Below are positions 50,123 through 58,245 of a DNA stretch of 64,000 nt, piece after piece. Location of the stretch: positions 2,418,001-2,482,000 of the forward strand of contig NZ_CP080521.1 of NCBI RefSeq assembly GCF_019468565.1, in the 5' to 3' direction. The notes below the pieces were generated by a model. It saw nothing but the letters and a program-made list of their open reading frames with translations. It searched no databases and was not told the DNA's origin. Within the stretch, counting starts at the first letter, position 1. Each line of letters begins with the position of its first letter. Source of the stretch: Pseudonocardia sp. DSM 110487 (GTDB lineage: Bacteria > Actinomycetota > Actinomycetes > Mycobacteriales > Pseudonocardiaceae). A program made the position numbers and the translations under genes.

Positions 50123-50879
50123 CGGCGGACGCCTCGCCGAGGTACGCGGCGATCACCCGCTCGTCACGGCGGATCTCCGCGGGCGGGCCGTTCGCGATGA
50201 CCTCACCGAGATCGAGCACGGTGATCCGGTCGGCAAGCCCGGTGACGAACGCGACGTCGTGCTCCACGAGCATCATGGTGAGTCCCTCCCGGTGCAGCTG
50301 CCTGACGAGTGCGGCGAGCTGTCCACGCTCCTCGGCGCGCAGCCCCGAGGCCGGCTCGTCCAGCAGCAACAGCTTCGGCTGCGCGCACAGGGCGCGCGCG
50401 ATCTGCAGCCGCCGCTGTTGCCCGAGCGGCAGCGACTCGGCGTAGCGGTCGGCCCACGGGGTGAGACCCACCCGATCGATCGCCTCTCCCGCCCGCGCCC
50501 GGATCCGGGGCTCCTCCCGCCAGTACGGGGGAAGTCGCAGCGCGCCCGAGAAGAAGCCGTGCCGCGTCCACGTGTGGGCGCCGACCATGGCGTTCTCGAG
50601 GACGGTCATCCCGTGGAAGGTGCGAGCTCCCTGGAAGACGATGGAGATCCCGAGTGTCGCCCGTCGGTGGGGTGGCATGCGGTCGATGCGCCGGCCGCGG
50701 TAGGCGATGCTGCCGTGGTCGGCGCGCAGATGCCCGGTGATCAGGTTGAACAGCGTCGACTTGCCGGCGCCGTTCGGCCCGATGACGCCGCGCAGCTCGC
50801 CCTCCCCGATCGACAGGCTGACGTCACGCACGGCGAACACGCCTCCGAACGAGCGGGAGACCTGGTCGGTTTCGAGCAT
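50115..50879 (-). CDS. livG: Branched-chain amino acid-type ABC ATPase, LivG-like
   Basis: 254 residues. Walker A is GPNGAGKSTLFNLITG near 32, the signature region is LPLGQQRRLQIARAL, Walker B is LLLLDEPASGL, and the switch histidine is in MLVEHDVAFV. The insertion between Walker A and signature (RHGFFSGALRLP) is typical of LivG. It follows the binding-protein gene by 10 bp. Confidence 0.92.
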   Translation of the reverse strand: MLETDQVSRSFGGVFAVRDVSLSIGEGELRGVIGPNGAGKSTLFNLITGHLRADHGSIAYRGRRIDRMPPHRRATLGISIVFQGARTFHGMTVLENAMVGAHTWTRHGFFSGALRLPPYWREEPRIRARAGEAIDRVGLTPWADRYAESLPLGQQRRLQIARALCAQPKLLLLDEPASGLRAEERGQLAALVRQLHREGLTMMLVEHDVAFVTGLADRITVLDLGEVIANGPPAEIRRDERVIAAYLGEASADA

Positions 50880-50889
50880 CGAACCGGGA

Positions 50890-52074
50890 TCAGCCGAAAT
50901 TGGTCATCAACTCCTGCCGCGCCCACTCCGTCGGCACGAACTCGCCGTTCTGGACCGTGACCACCGAGATGTTCTCGGGTACCAGAGCGTGGTGCTTGTC
51001 CGGCCCGAACTCCACCCTGCCCGAGGGGGTGACCATCGTCAGACCCTCCATCGCCGACCGGATCGCGTCCGCCTCCGTGCTGCCCGCCTTCTCGATCGCC
51101 GCGGCGAGCGTCCGCATCGCGGTGTACGCGTCGAAGGCGAACTGCGGCGGGTAGTAGCCGTGCTGCTCCTGGAAGGGGACGGCCATCTCCAGCACGGTGT
51201 TCTTGAGTTCGGACTCGGGCAGGTGGGGCCCGATGGCGCCGGCGACGCAGTCGAGGATGACCCCGTTGGCCGCCGGGCCCGCAGGCTCCGTGTAGAGCGT
51301 GCTGCACTCGGCGCCGGTCATGACCAGCGACATGCCGAGGTCGGCCTCGGCGAACTGCTTGGTGATGACCACCGCGGGCGCCCCGGTGACCCACACCATG
51401 AGAGCGTCGGCGCCGGACTCGCGGACGTGGGTGAAGAGCGCACTGAAATCGCCCGTACCCGTCTCGAAGGTCTCGTCGGCCACGAACTCCACCCCGTAGG
51501 GCGCGGCCAGCTCCTTGATCTTGGTGTAGCCGGTGACCGCGTACGCGCTCTGCGTGTCGTGGGCGAGCGCGATCCTCGTCATGCCCTCCGCCCGGAAGTG
51601 CTGCAGGTGCCGCTCGGCGACCTGGCTGGCCAGCGGCGGCGTCATGAACGCGTACTCGCGGATGGGTTCCACCTGCTGATCCGAGGCCGACGTCGACACG
51701 AACGGCATCTGGTTGCGCTCGGCAAGGGGGATGACCGCCAGTGACGAGTTGGAGAAGACCGGCCCGATGACAGCGTCCACCTCCTGGCCCAGCAGGTCGT
51801 TGAACGCGATGACCGCCTGGTCGGGGTTGGTCTCGTCGTTCCTGACGACGACCTCGACCTGGCGTCCGTTGATGCCGCCGTTCTGGTTGATCTGCGCGAC
51901 CGCGAGGTTCACGCCCTTCTCGTCGTTCGTGCCCAGCGGCGCGTAGTTACCCGTCAGCGAGGTGATCAGCCCGATCCTGATCGGCCCTTCCTCGGCGCCG
52001 CCCCCGCCCCCACCGCCACCGCAGGCAGCGGCGCCGAGGGCCAGGGCCAGCAATGCGGCTGCGAGCTTGCGCAC
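50890..52074 (-). CDS. Branched-chain amino acid-type ABC substrate-binding lipoprotein
   Basis: 394 residues. I chose GTG 52074 because GGAGG lies 5 bp before it and the protein then starts with a compact signal (RKLAAALLALALGAAAC) ending in a lipobox, followed by a glycine run. Upstream in-frame GTGs (52107, 52086) lack this. The mature part is a LivJ-type fold: GLITSLTGNYAPLGTNDEKG, then EVDAVIGPVFSNSSLAVIPL. It is the first gene of the operon. The ligand may be an amino acid, amide or small organic acid. Confidence 0.9.
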   Translation of the reverse strand: MRKLAAALLALALGAAACGGGGGGGGAEEGPIRIGLITSLTGNYAPLGTNDEKGVNLAVAQINQNGGINGRQVEVVVRNDETNPDQAVIAFNDLLGQEVDAVIGPVFSNSSLAVIPLAERNQMPFVSTSASDQQVEPIREYAFMTPPLASQVAERHLQHFRAEGMTRIALAHDTQSAYAVTGYTKIKELAAPYGVEFVADETFETGTGDFSALFTHVRESGADALMVWVTGAPAVVITKQFAEADLGMSLVMTGAECSTLYTEPAGPAANGVILDCVAGAIGPHLPESELKNTVLEMAVPFQEQHGYYPPQFAFDAYTAMRTLAAAIEKAGSTEADAIRSAMEGLTMVTPSGRVEFGPDKHHALVPENISVVTVQNGEFVPTEWARQELMTNFG

Positions 52075-52079
52075 GGTGA

Positions 52080-52084
52080 CCTCC
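52080..52084 (-). promoter_or_regulatory. Ribosome binding site deciding the binding-protein start
   Basis: GGAGG on the minus strand, 5 bp before GTG 52074. It selects this start over the GTG codons at 52086 and 52107. Confidence 0.7.
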
Positions 52085-52107
52085 ACGTTGAGGGGCGCTT
52101 CCGACAC

Positions 52108-52375
52108 CAGCCGAACAGCTGAAACGTAGCGGGTGCGCAGGCGATCTTTTAACGCGTTGACGCATAACGTTCCGGCAACGTGTTCATCGACGCCGCCAGT
52201 CCATGATCATCTCAGTGGCCGGCTCGCGCATGGTGGCGGAACGATCGCGAGCCGGTCCAGGCCGCGGAGCTGCACCTGCTGTGCGACCTGGTGGTGGTGA
52301 TGCGCGTCGGCGACGTCGTGGAGGACGGAGTGCGTCTGCGGGCGTTCCTTGCGCGGACCTGTACCGGGCGAGTGA
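52108..52375. other. Intergenic region between the transporter operon and the Rpf gene
   Basis: The right-hand part (52240-52370, plus strand) contains an isolated protein-like run, ELHLLCDLVVVMRVGDVVED followed by VRLRAFLAR. It has no start and is probably another gene remnant. The 52120-52180 stretch is unusually A/T-rich for this window and has repeated AACG/CGTT blocks. It is the natural place for the transporter promoter, but I cannot assign -10/-35 boxes with confidence. Confidence 0.35.
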
Positions 52376-52726
52376 TCAGCGCAGGCCGAGCTTGCGCGAG
52401 CACGCAGGCCACGCACCCCAGCCCTGGCCGTCGAGAACCCGCTCGGCGACGGTGATCTGCTCCTCGCGGCTGGCGTGGTGCGCCTGACCCTTGCCACCGA
52501 AGGCCCTCCAGGTCTGCGGCGTGAACTGCAGGCCACCGGAGAAGCCGTTACCGGTATTGATCGACCAGTTGCCGGTGCTCTCACACATGGCGAGCTTGTC
52601 CCAGACGCTGCCCGGAGCGGCGTTCGCGGTGCCGGCCATCGCGAGCGGGCCACCGATCACAACGGCACCGGCGAGGGCGAGACGAACAAGATTCTTGGTT
52701 ACGGACATGCGGGGGCGGGGAGCCAT
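52376..52726 (-). CDS. Rpf-type transglycosylase (resuscitation-promoting factor domain)
   Basis: 116 residues. A Sec signal (LVRLALAGAVVIGGPLAMAG, then TANA) precedes the Rpf domain: SVWDKLAMCESTGNWSINTG, NGFSGGLQFTPQTW and a final AWPACSRKLGL. The glutamate in CEST is the catalytic acid, and the two cysteines form the family disulfide. It is a minimal Rpf without LysM or G5 domains. It cleaves peptidoglycan during growth restart. ATG 52708 is an alternative start. Confidence 0.93.
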   Translation of the reverse strand: MAPRPRMSVTKNLVRLALAGAVVIGGPLAMAGTANAAPGSVWDKLAMCESTGNWSINTGNGFSGGLQFTPQTWRAFGGKGQAHHASREEQITVAERVLDGQGWGAWPACSRKLGLR

Positions 52727-52801
52727 TCTTCAGGTTTCTCCATCAATGCGGGGAGGGCGATTCGGGGGATGGGGTCGGATGCCCTGAGACCGACGGCAGC
52801 G

Positions 52802-52832
52802 ACCGTACGTGCTGGTCCACCGGGTGCGTCAA
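52802..52832 (-). promoter_or_regulatory. Weak candidate promoter for the Rpf gene
   Basis: On the minus strand TTGACG (52827-52832) and TACGGT (52802-52807) are separated by 19 bp, about 75 bp upstream of the Rpf start. The spacing is long, so this is tentative. The rest of 52727-53099 holds nothing else I recognise; I saw no c-di-AMP (ydaO) riboswitch core. Confidence 0.25.
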
Positions 52833-53099
52833 ATTCACTGGGAGGTGAGCAGAATCACGAAACAGACTTCCCGGAGTCGCTGCCCGCCCGTTTGTACAGC
52901 GCACATGGTGAATCGATCAGGAAGTCGATCCGAAAAGAATCTTCGATATCTTCTCGTGATCAGAGGCCTTGCTCACTGCGTGACAGCACCGGCACGGCTC
53001 TGGGTCCGGGCAACCCGCTCGCCCCGGCACCGGCGAAGCAGGCCCGGGCCACAAGCCGACGATCGATATGGTGCGCCCCGTGCCGGGAGGGCGTGGGGC

Positions 53100-54203
53100 G
53101 TGAGCGAGTACCAGTACTACGAGTTCGTGGCCATCGATCGGCCGCTGGACGAGCGTCAGCTCGACGAGGTTCGTGCCCTGTCGACGCGAGCGCACATCAC
53201 GCCGACGAGCTTCGTGAACACCTACGAGTGGGGCAACTTCCGAGGTGACCCGCGGGTGCTGATGGAGCGCTACTACGACGCGTTCCTCTACCTCACGAAC
53301 TGGGGCACGCGGTGGCTGTCGTTCCGGGTGCCCTCGCGGCTGCTCGACCTTCCGACTGCCCAGCGCTACTGCGTGGGAGACGCGGCGAGCGCGCGCGTCA
53401 GCGGAGAGCACGTGGTGATCGATCTGGTCTCCGGGGACCAGGAGACCGACGACTTCGAATGGGGCGGCGAGGGCTGGCTGTCGGGCATCGTGCCGGCGCG
53501 CGCGGAGCTGGTCTTCGGCGATCTACGGCTGCTCTACCTCGCCTGGCTGCTGTGCGTGCAGACCCACGAGGTCCCGGACGAGGAGGAGCTGCCCGTGCCG
53601 GCGGGGCTCGGGAAACTGACGGGGTCGTTGAAGTCGGTCGCCGAGTTCCTGCGCATCGATCCGGACCTGCTGGCCGTGGCCCAGCGCGCCTCGATCGCGG
53701 CGGCACCGGCGGAGGACATGGCCGCCTGGGTGGCGAGCCTCCCGGCGGCCGAGAAGGACGCCGCGCTGCTCACACTGCTGCGCGGCGACGACCCGCATCT
53801 GCGTGCCGGGCTGCTGCGGCGGTTCCGCGGCGCGGCCCCGGCTCAGCCCGGAAATCGCACCGCGGGTGAGCTGCGGGCGGCTGCCGAGGCCCGGTGGAAG
53901 GACCGGGTCCGCGCCGAGGAGGAGCGGAAGCGGCGGGCCGCCGAGGATCGGGAGCGCGAGCGCGCCGCCAAGCGCGCCCGGCGGCTGGCGGCGCTCGCCG
54001 CCGATGGCGATCGGGCGTGGACGCGCGTCGACGCGATGATCGAAACGAAGAAGCCTGCCGAGTACGACCGGGCCGTGGACCTGCTGGAGGATCTTCGGGA
54101 GGTGGCAAAACCGGCTGAGTTCGCGCGCCGAGTCGGGGAGCTGCGGGTTCGGCACGTGCGGAAGTCGAGCTTGATGGATCGCTTCGATCGGGCCGGGCTG
54201 TAG
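53100..54203 (+). CDS. Hypothetical protein with C-terminal charged coiled coil
   Basis: 367 residues from GTG 53100. The first ~190 residues are globular: SEYQYYEFVAIDRPLDERQL, then STRAHITPTSFVNTYEWGNF, and RWLSFRVPSRLL. Residues ~260-310 are an Arg/Glu/Ala-rich helix (RVRAEEERKRRAAEDRERER), a coiled-coil candidate. I have seen this N-terminal pattern in uncharacterised bacterial proteins but cannot name a domain. It lies 253 bp before the three-gene kinase/ATPase locus in the same direction. A short hairpin follows its stop, so it is probably a separate transcript. Confidence 0.65.
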   Translation: MSEYQYYEFVAIDRPLDERQLDEVRALSTRAHITPTSFVNTYEWGNFRGDPRVLMERYYDAFLYLTNWGTRWLSFRVPSRLLDLPTAQRYCVGDAASARVSGEHVVIDLVSGDQETDDFEWGGEGWLSGIVPARAELVFGDLRLLYLAWLLCVQTHEVPDEEELPVPAGLGKLTGSLKSVAEFLRIDPDLLAVAQRASIAAAPAEDMAAWVASLPAAEKDAALLTLLRGDDPHLRAGLLRRFRGAAPAQPGNRTAGELRAAAEARWKDRVRAEEERKRRAAEDRERERAAKRARRLAALAADGDRAWTRVDAMIETKKPAEYDRAVDLLEDLREVAKPAEFARRVGELRVRHVRKSSLMDRFDRAGL

Positions 54204-54249
54204 CGCTGGTGCCTTCGGCACGCTGGCCTCGACACGACGAGCCAGCGCC
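54204..54249. terminator. Possible hairpin terminator
   Basis: GCGCTGG (54204-54210) pairs with CCAGCGC (54243-54249). Inside, GTGCC-TTC-GGCAC (54210-54222) forms a tight stem. It overlaps the stop region of the gene at 53100-54203. There is no T-run. The rest of the 54204-54456 gap shows nothing else. Confidence 0.3.
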
Positions 54250-54456
54250 CCGTAACGCAGCGTCCCGCGCCGCCGACTGCTGAGGCAGCACGGGTAGGGG
54301 GACGGCCGTCACATCCGGGCCGCCGTGCCTCCTCGACACTCCGGCGACCCCAGCCGCCGGTGGCAGACGGGATGCGATGACGAACGACGAGGCCGGTGTG
54401 CCGCCGGCCGCTCACACAGCCCTGCATGTCCGCGGCGCCGAATCCGAGGCCGGATA

Positions 54457-57400
54457 GTGGCGCGGCTGCACGTCCTCGGCGACTGGCACGGTCCCGGGGA
54501 GGAGAAGGCGGCGCGCCGGCTGGCCGAGAGCCTGCCCGAGCGTTGGGACGTCGTCGCCGGGCGGAACGTGCCGAGCGGGATGGGCACGGTCGACCTCGAC
54601 CTCGTGGTGGTCGGCGAGCGCGCGGTGTTCGTGTGCGAGGAGAAGGCGTGGGGCAAGCACGTCGTCACCGGTGAGGTCTCCTGGTACGTCAACGGCTCGC
54701 CGCGGCACAGCCCGACGAACCAGGTCGCGCATGCGGCGCGGGTCCTCGCCGGCCGGCTCAAGATGAAGGTCGCGGGCTGGTCGAATGCGCTGGGCCAGCT
54801 GCCGAAGGGCGTGAAGCCGGTGTTCGCCCACGTCGTCCTGTCGCACGATCACCTCGTGCTCGAGGACAACGCCGACCTGGGCACGCACTCGGTGCTGCGC
54901 CTCGACGACGTCGCGCCGGTCCTGACCGCTCTCGACGCCGGCTTCCCCGCCTCGATGGCACCGCTGCGCCAGCAGCTGATGACGTTCCTGCTCGGGCTAC
55001 CGCAGCGCAGTGCCGAGATGCCGCCGGTGCAGATCATGCAGTACGAGGTGCTCGCCGAGCTCCCGCCGCAGGAGAACGCCCGGGTCTACTCGGCCCGCAC
55101 GCCGGCAGGGGAGCAGGCGCTGTTGACGTGCGTGCCGATCGAGGGAGTCGCCGATCCGGAGCAGGCCCACGCGCGCGCCACCCGAGACCATGACGCGCTC
55201 GTCGCACTCTCGCAGAGGGACCGCACGTGGCGTGTCCAGAGCTGGTTCGACTGGGACGGCTACCGCGTCACCCCGGTCATCGTCGAGGAGCGGGCCAGCC
55301 TCGGTCGCCTCGCCGCTGCCGCCCTGCCACGACATGACTCGAGCGGTCGGGTGCCGCTGAGCCAGGGCGTACCTGTGGTGCGGGACGCCTTCGCCGCGCT
55401 GGCCGACGTGCACGATCTGGAGATCACGCACCGGGCTCTGCAGCTGCGCAGCATCGAGGTGACGCCCGGGGGTCGCGTGCGGTTCCGCGACTTCGGGCGC
55501 GCCCACCTGCCCTCGGCGGCGACCATCGCACCCGCGCTCGACGAGGAGCACGCCTCGGCCGGCTTCCGGCCGCCCGGGGTGCCGCTCGCGTTCCACCAGC
55601 CGACCGACGACGTCTACAGCCTGGCGCTCTGCCTCGTGCAATGGCTGCACGGCGACGCGAGCGACCTGCCGGACCACGACATCGCCCGCGAACGGGCGGC
55701 GGCGTATCCCCAGGTCGGAGACGTGCTAGCGCGGTGCCTCTCGCTCGACGCGGGCGAGCGCCTGACCGCCGCGCAGGCGTCGACCGCGCTCGTGCCAACA
55801 CCGGGCCCCGGGCCGCGGGAGGACCGGCCGACGAGCGAAGGCACGGTGGTCGCGGGCCGGTACCGGTTGGTGCGCCAGCTCGGCGAAGGCGCGTGGGCCA
55901 CGACATGGCTTGCCTTCGACGAGAACCTGGACGAGCACCGCACGCTGAAGTTCCTGCGTCCCGAGCGGGTGAGCACGGAGCAGGTCAAGGCCGAGTTCGA
56001 CAACGCGCGGCTGCTTCGCAGCTACCACTGCGCCCGGGTCGACGACCGGCTGCCGCACCCGGAGCCCGGCGTGCTGGTGCAGGAGTACGTCCGCGGCCAG
56101 ACGCTCCACGATCTCGTGGCGGGCAGCCGGCTGCTCGAGCGCGAGGAGGCGCGGCGGATCGCCGTCGACGTCCTCAACGGGCTTGCGGATGCCCACGGCC
56201 AGTCGCTCTACCACCGCGACGTCAGCCCGAACAACATCATCGTCCGGGACGACGGCCGCGCGGTGCTGATCGACTTCGGGCTGGCGGCGAAGGCGGACGC
56301 GGCGCAGTCGGCCGTCGGGTCGCCGCCGTACACCGCGCCCGAGGTGTGGGCGCGCCGGCAGTGGTCGCCCGCGGCGGACATCTACAGCGCGGCGGCGTCG
56401 GTCCTGCAGGCCATGCTCGGCCGGCTCCCGTATGCGGGCGCCGGGCTGGACGAGCGGCGCACACTCGTCCCGCCCTCGGCCGAGCACGTCCAGCGCTACG
56501 GGCGGGCCCTGCTCGACGCCCTCTACTCCGCAGTGGCCTACGAGCCGGGGGAGCGACCGCGGGACGCTGCGGCCTTCGCTCAGGTCGTGCAGCGGGCGAG
56601 CGACACGGTCGTCGCACCCGGGCGCCGCGTCGTCAACCCGACGGTCGAGGCGCTGCGCGGGTTGTACCGGGACAGCTCGATCGGGAACGCGGGCAACCGG
56701 GGCCTGGACGACGCGTTCGCCCGCGACACCTACGCGGCCACCCGGCTCGACGCCGAGCTCCTGCCGGCCATCGTCGCCGGCCGGCTCGATGTCGTGGTGC
56801 TGTCGGGCAACCCCGGCGACGGGAAGACCTCGTTCCTGGTGCGGGTCGGCGCCGCCCTCGACGAGGCCGGCGCAACCTCCGTCCACGAGGACGCCGCCGG
56901 CTGGCGCAAGCGCCTCCGCGGCCGGACCTTCGCCGCGGTCTACGACGCCTCGGAGTCGCACGGCGAACTGTCCTCGGACGCTCTGATCCGCCAGGCCCTC
57001 GATCCCGGCGACGGTGACGATCCGGCCCAGCGCACCGTGCTGCTCGCCGCCAACGACGGCCGGATCGCGCAGTTCTGCGCCGAGCACCGCGAGCGCTATC
57101 CGGAGATCACCGCGGAGCTCGACCGGCAGCTGCGTGGCGGCGGATCGGCGGCATCGGACGCGCGCATCGTGCTCGTCGACCTCAAGCGCCGCGCGCTCGC
57201 CCTGCCTGACCTCGACGGGCCTGCGCTGGGCGCCAACATCCTCTCCTCGCTCACCGCGTTGCACCGCTGGGAGATCTGCAAGGGTTGCGAGGCCCGGGAG
57301 GTCTGCCCGATGCGGGCCAACGCCGAGCAACTGCGTGCCGGCCGGGCCCGCCGCGCGGTGTCGGAGCTGCTACTCACCAGCCACCTGCGCCGGCGGCGGC

Positions 57401-58245
57401 GGGCAACCGTCCGCGACGTCCGATCCGCGTTCGCCTGGCTGGTCACGGGGGACACCTCGTGCGACGCCGTGCACGACGACGTCGAGAACGGGCTCGACCC
57501 CGCTGCCGGCCGGCGTGCGTTCGACCTCGCCTTCGACGCCGGGAGCGGCGACTACCTGGTGCGTGAGTGGGCCGAGCTCGACCCCGCGGTGCTGCCTGCG
57601 CCTGGCGCGGCCCGAGCCGCCCGCGGCCGGCGGGACCTCGTGCCCGACCTCGCGTCGCTCGACACCACCGCGATGACCGGGCTCAAGCGGTCGCTGTACT
57701 TCGGCGCCTGGGACGGGGCCGGCGCGCGGCCCGAGGTGCGCAGCTACCGCTACCTGGACGACTACCTCCACGCGTTGAGCGATCCGGGCGCCGCGCTGCC
57801 TCGGATGCTGCTTGGGGTGTCGCGTGTGCTCGCGTTCGTCGGCTACCCGGACGAGGGCACGCTCGCCCTTCGGGACCGGGTGTTCGACGACCCGGCCGTC
57901 CGGTCGATCGTCGTCATCAAAGAGCTGCCGGCGTCCGAGTTCGAGCTGCGGGCCGCAACCGCGGCCGCCCCGTTCGTCGAGTCCTTCCCCGACCAGCTCG
58001 AGCTGCGGCACCGCTCCGGAGCCCGGCTGCGGATCACGCTGGACACCGCCGAGCTGCTCTTCCGGTCCGCCGACGGCGAGGTGCTGGGCGACTCAGCGTC
58101 CGCCGCGCTGCGCCAGGAGATCGAGGGCTTCGGCAACCGGCTGCGATTGGAGCCGGCGCGGAGAGTCCGGATCGTCGACGGCTCCGGCAGCTCGGTTGTC
58201 GCCGAGGTGGCCGCCGGAGGCACGATCGTGCGGAGGCAGTCGTGA
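54457..58245 (+). CDS. NERD + pseudokinase + Ser/Thr kinase + P-loop NTPase fusion
   Basis: 1,262 residues from GTG 54457; the open frame begins earlier but the leader is low-complexity. Residues ~12-130 are a NERD-like nuclease domain (GEEKAARRLAESLPERWDVV, VDLDLVVVGERAVFVCEEKAW). Residues ~190-430 are a degenerate kinase: the HRD position is H325-R-A and it lacks the Asp, though D345-F-G is kept. Residues ~469-735 are an intact kinase: G-loop from 476, Lys498, HRD at 586-588, Asn593, DFG at 606-608, and PPYTAPE. GNPGDGKTS at 784-792 is Walker A, and C941-x2-C944-x5-C950 is a metal-site candidate. NERD plus kinase recalls PglW. It overlaps the next gene by 4 bp. Confidence 0.85.
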   Translation: MARLHVLGDWHGPGEEKAARRLAESLPERWDVVAGRNVPSGMGTVDLDLVVVGERAVFVCEEKAWGKHVVTGEVSWYVNGSPRHSPTNQVAHAARVLAGRLKMKVAGWSNALGQLPKGVKPVFAHVVLSHDHLVLEDNADLGTHSVLRLDDVAPVLTALDAGFPASMAPLRQQLMTFLLGLPQRSAEMPPVQIMQYEVLAELPPQENARVYSARTPAGEQALLTCVPIEGVADPEQAHARATRDHDALVALSQRDRTWRVQSWFDWDGYRVTPVIVEERASLGRLAAAALPRHDSSGRVPLSQGVPVVRDAFAALADVHDLEITHRALQLRSIEVTPGGRVRFRDFGRAHLPSAATIAPALDEEHASAGFRPPGVPLAFHQPTDDVYSLALCLVQWLHGDASDLPDHDIARERAAAYPQVGDVLARCLSLDAGERLTAAQASTALVPTPGPGPREDRPTSEGTVVAGRYRLVRQLGEGAWATTWLAFDENLDEHRTLKFLRPERVSTEQVKAEFDNARLLRSYHCARVDDRLPHPEPGVLVQEYVRGQTLHDLVAGSRLLEREEARRIAVDVLNGLADAHGQSLYHRDVSPNNIIVRDDGRAVLIDFGLAAKADAAQSAVGSPPYTAPEVWARRQWSPAADIYSAAASVLQAMLGRLPYAGAGLDERRTLVPPSAEHVQRYGRALLDALYSAVAYEPGERPRDAAAFAQVVQRASDTVVAPGRRVVNPTVEALRGLYRDSSIGNAGNRGLDDAFARDTYAATRLDAELLPAIVAGRLDVVVLSGNPGDGKTSFLVRVGAALDEAGATSVHEDAAGWRKRLRGRTFAAVYDASESHGELSSDALIRQALDPGDGDDPAQRTVLLAANDGRIAQFCAEHRERYPEITAELDRQLRGGGSAASDARIVLVDLKRRALALPDLDGPALGANILSSLTALHRWEICKGCEAREVCPMRANAEQLRAGRARRAVSELLLTSHLRRRRRATVRDVRSAFAWLVTGDTSCDAVHDDVENGLDPAAGRRAFDLAFDAGSGDYLVREWAELDPAVLPAPGAARAARGRRDLVPDLASLDTTAMTGLKRSLYFGAWDGAGARPEVRSYRYLDDYLHALSDPGAALPRMLLGVSRVLAFVGYPDEGTLALRDRVFDDPAVRSIVVIKELPASEFELRAATAAAPFVESFPDQLELRHRSGARLRITLDTAELLFRSADGEVLGDSASAALRQEIEGFGNRLRLEPARRVRIVDGSGSSVVAEVAAGGTIVRRQS

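Noticed and set aside
50890..52107. Start of the binding protein at GTG 52107
   Set aside because: It would put 11 polar residues before the signal peptide. GTG 52074 has a well-spaced GGAGG and gives a normal lipoprotein signal.
52727..53099. c-di-AMP (ydaO) riboswitch upstream of the Rpf gene
   Set aside because: Rpf genes in actinobacteria often have one, so I looked. The expected conserved core blocks are not recognisable on the minus strand.
54325..54456. Start of the NERD-kinase protein at the first Met of the open frame (54325)
   Set aside because: The extra 44 residues are Arg/Ser/Pro/Cys-rich and unlike the family. GTG 54457 precedes the conserved domain directly.
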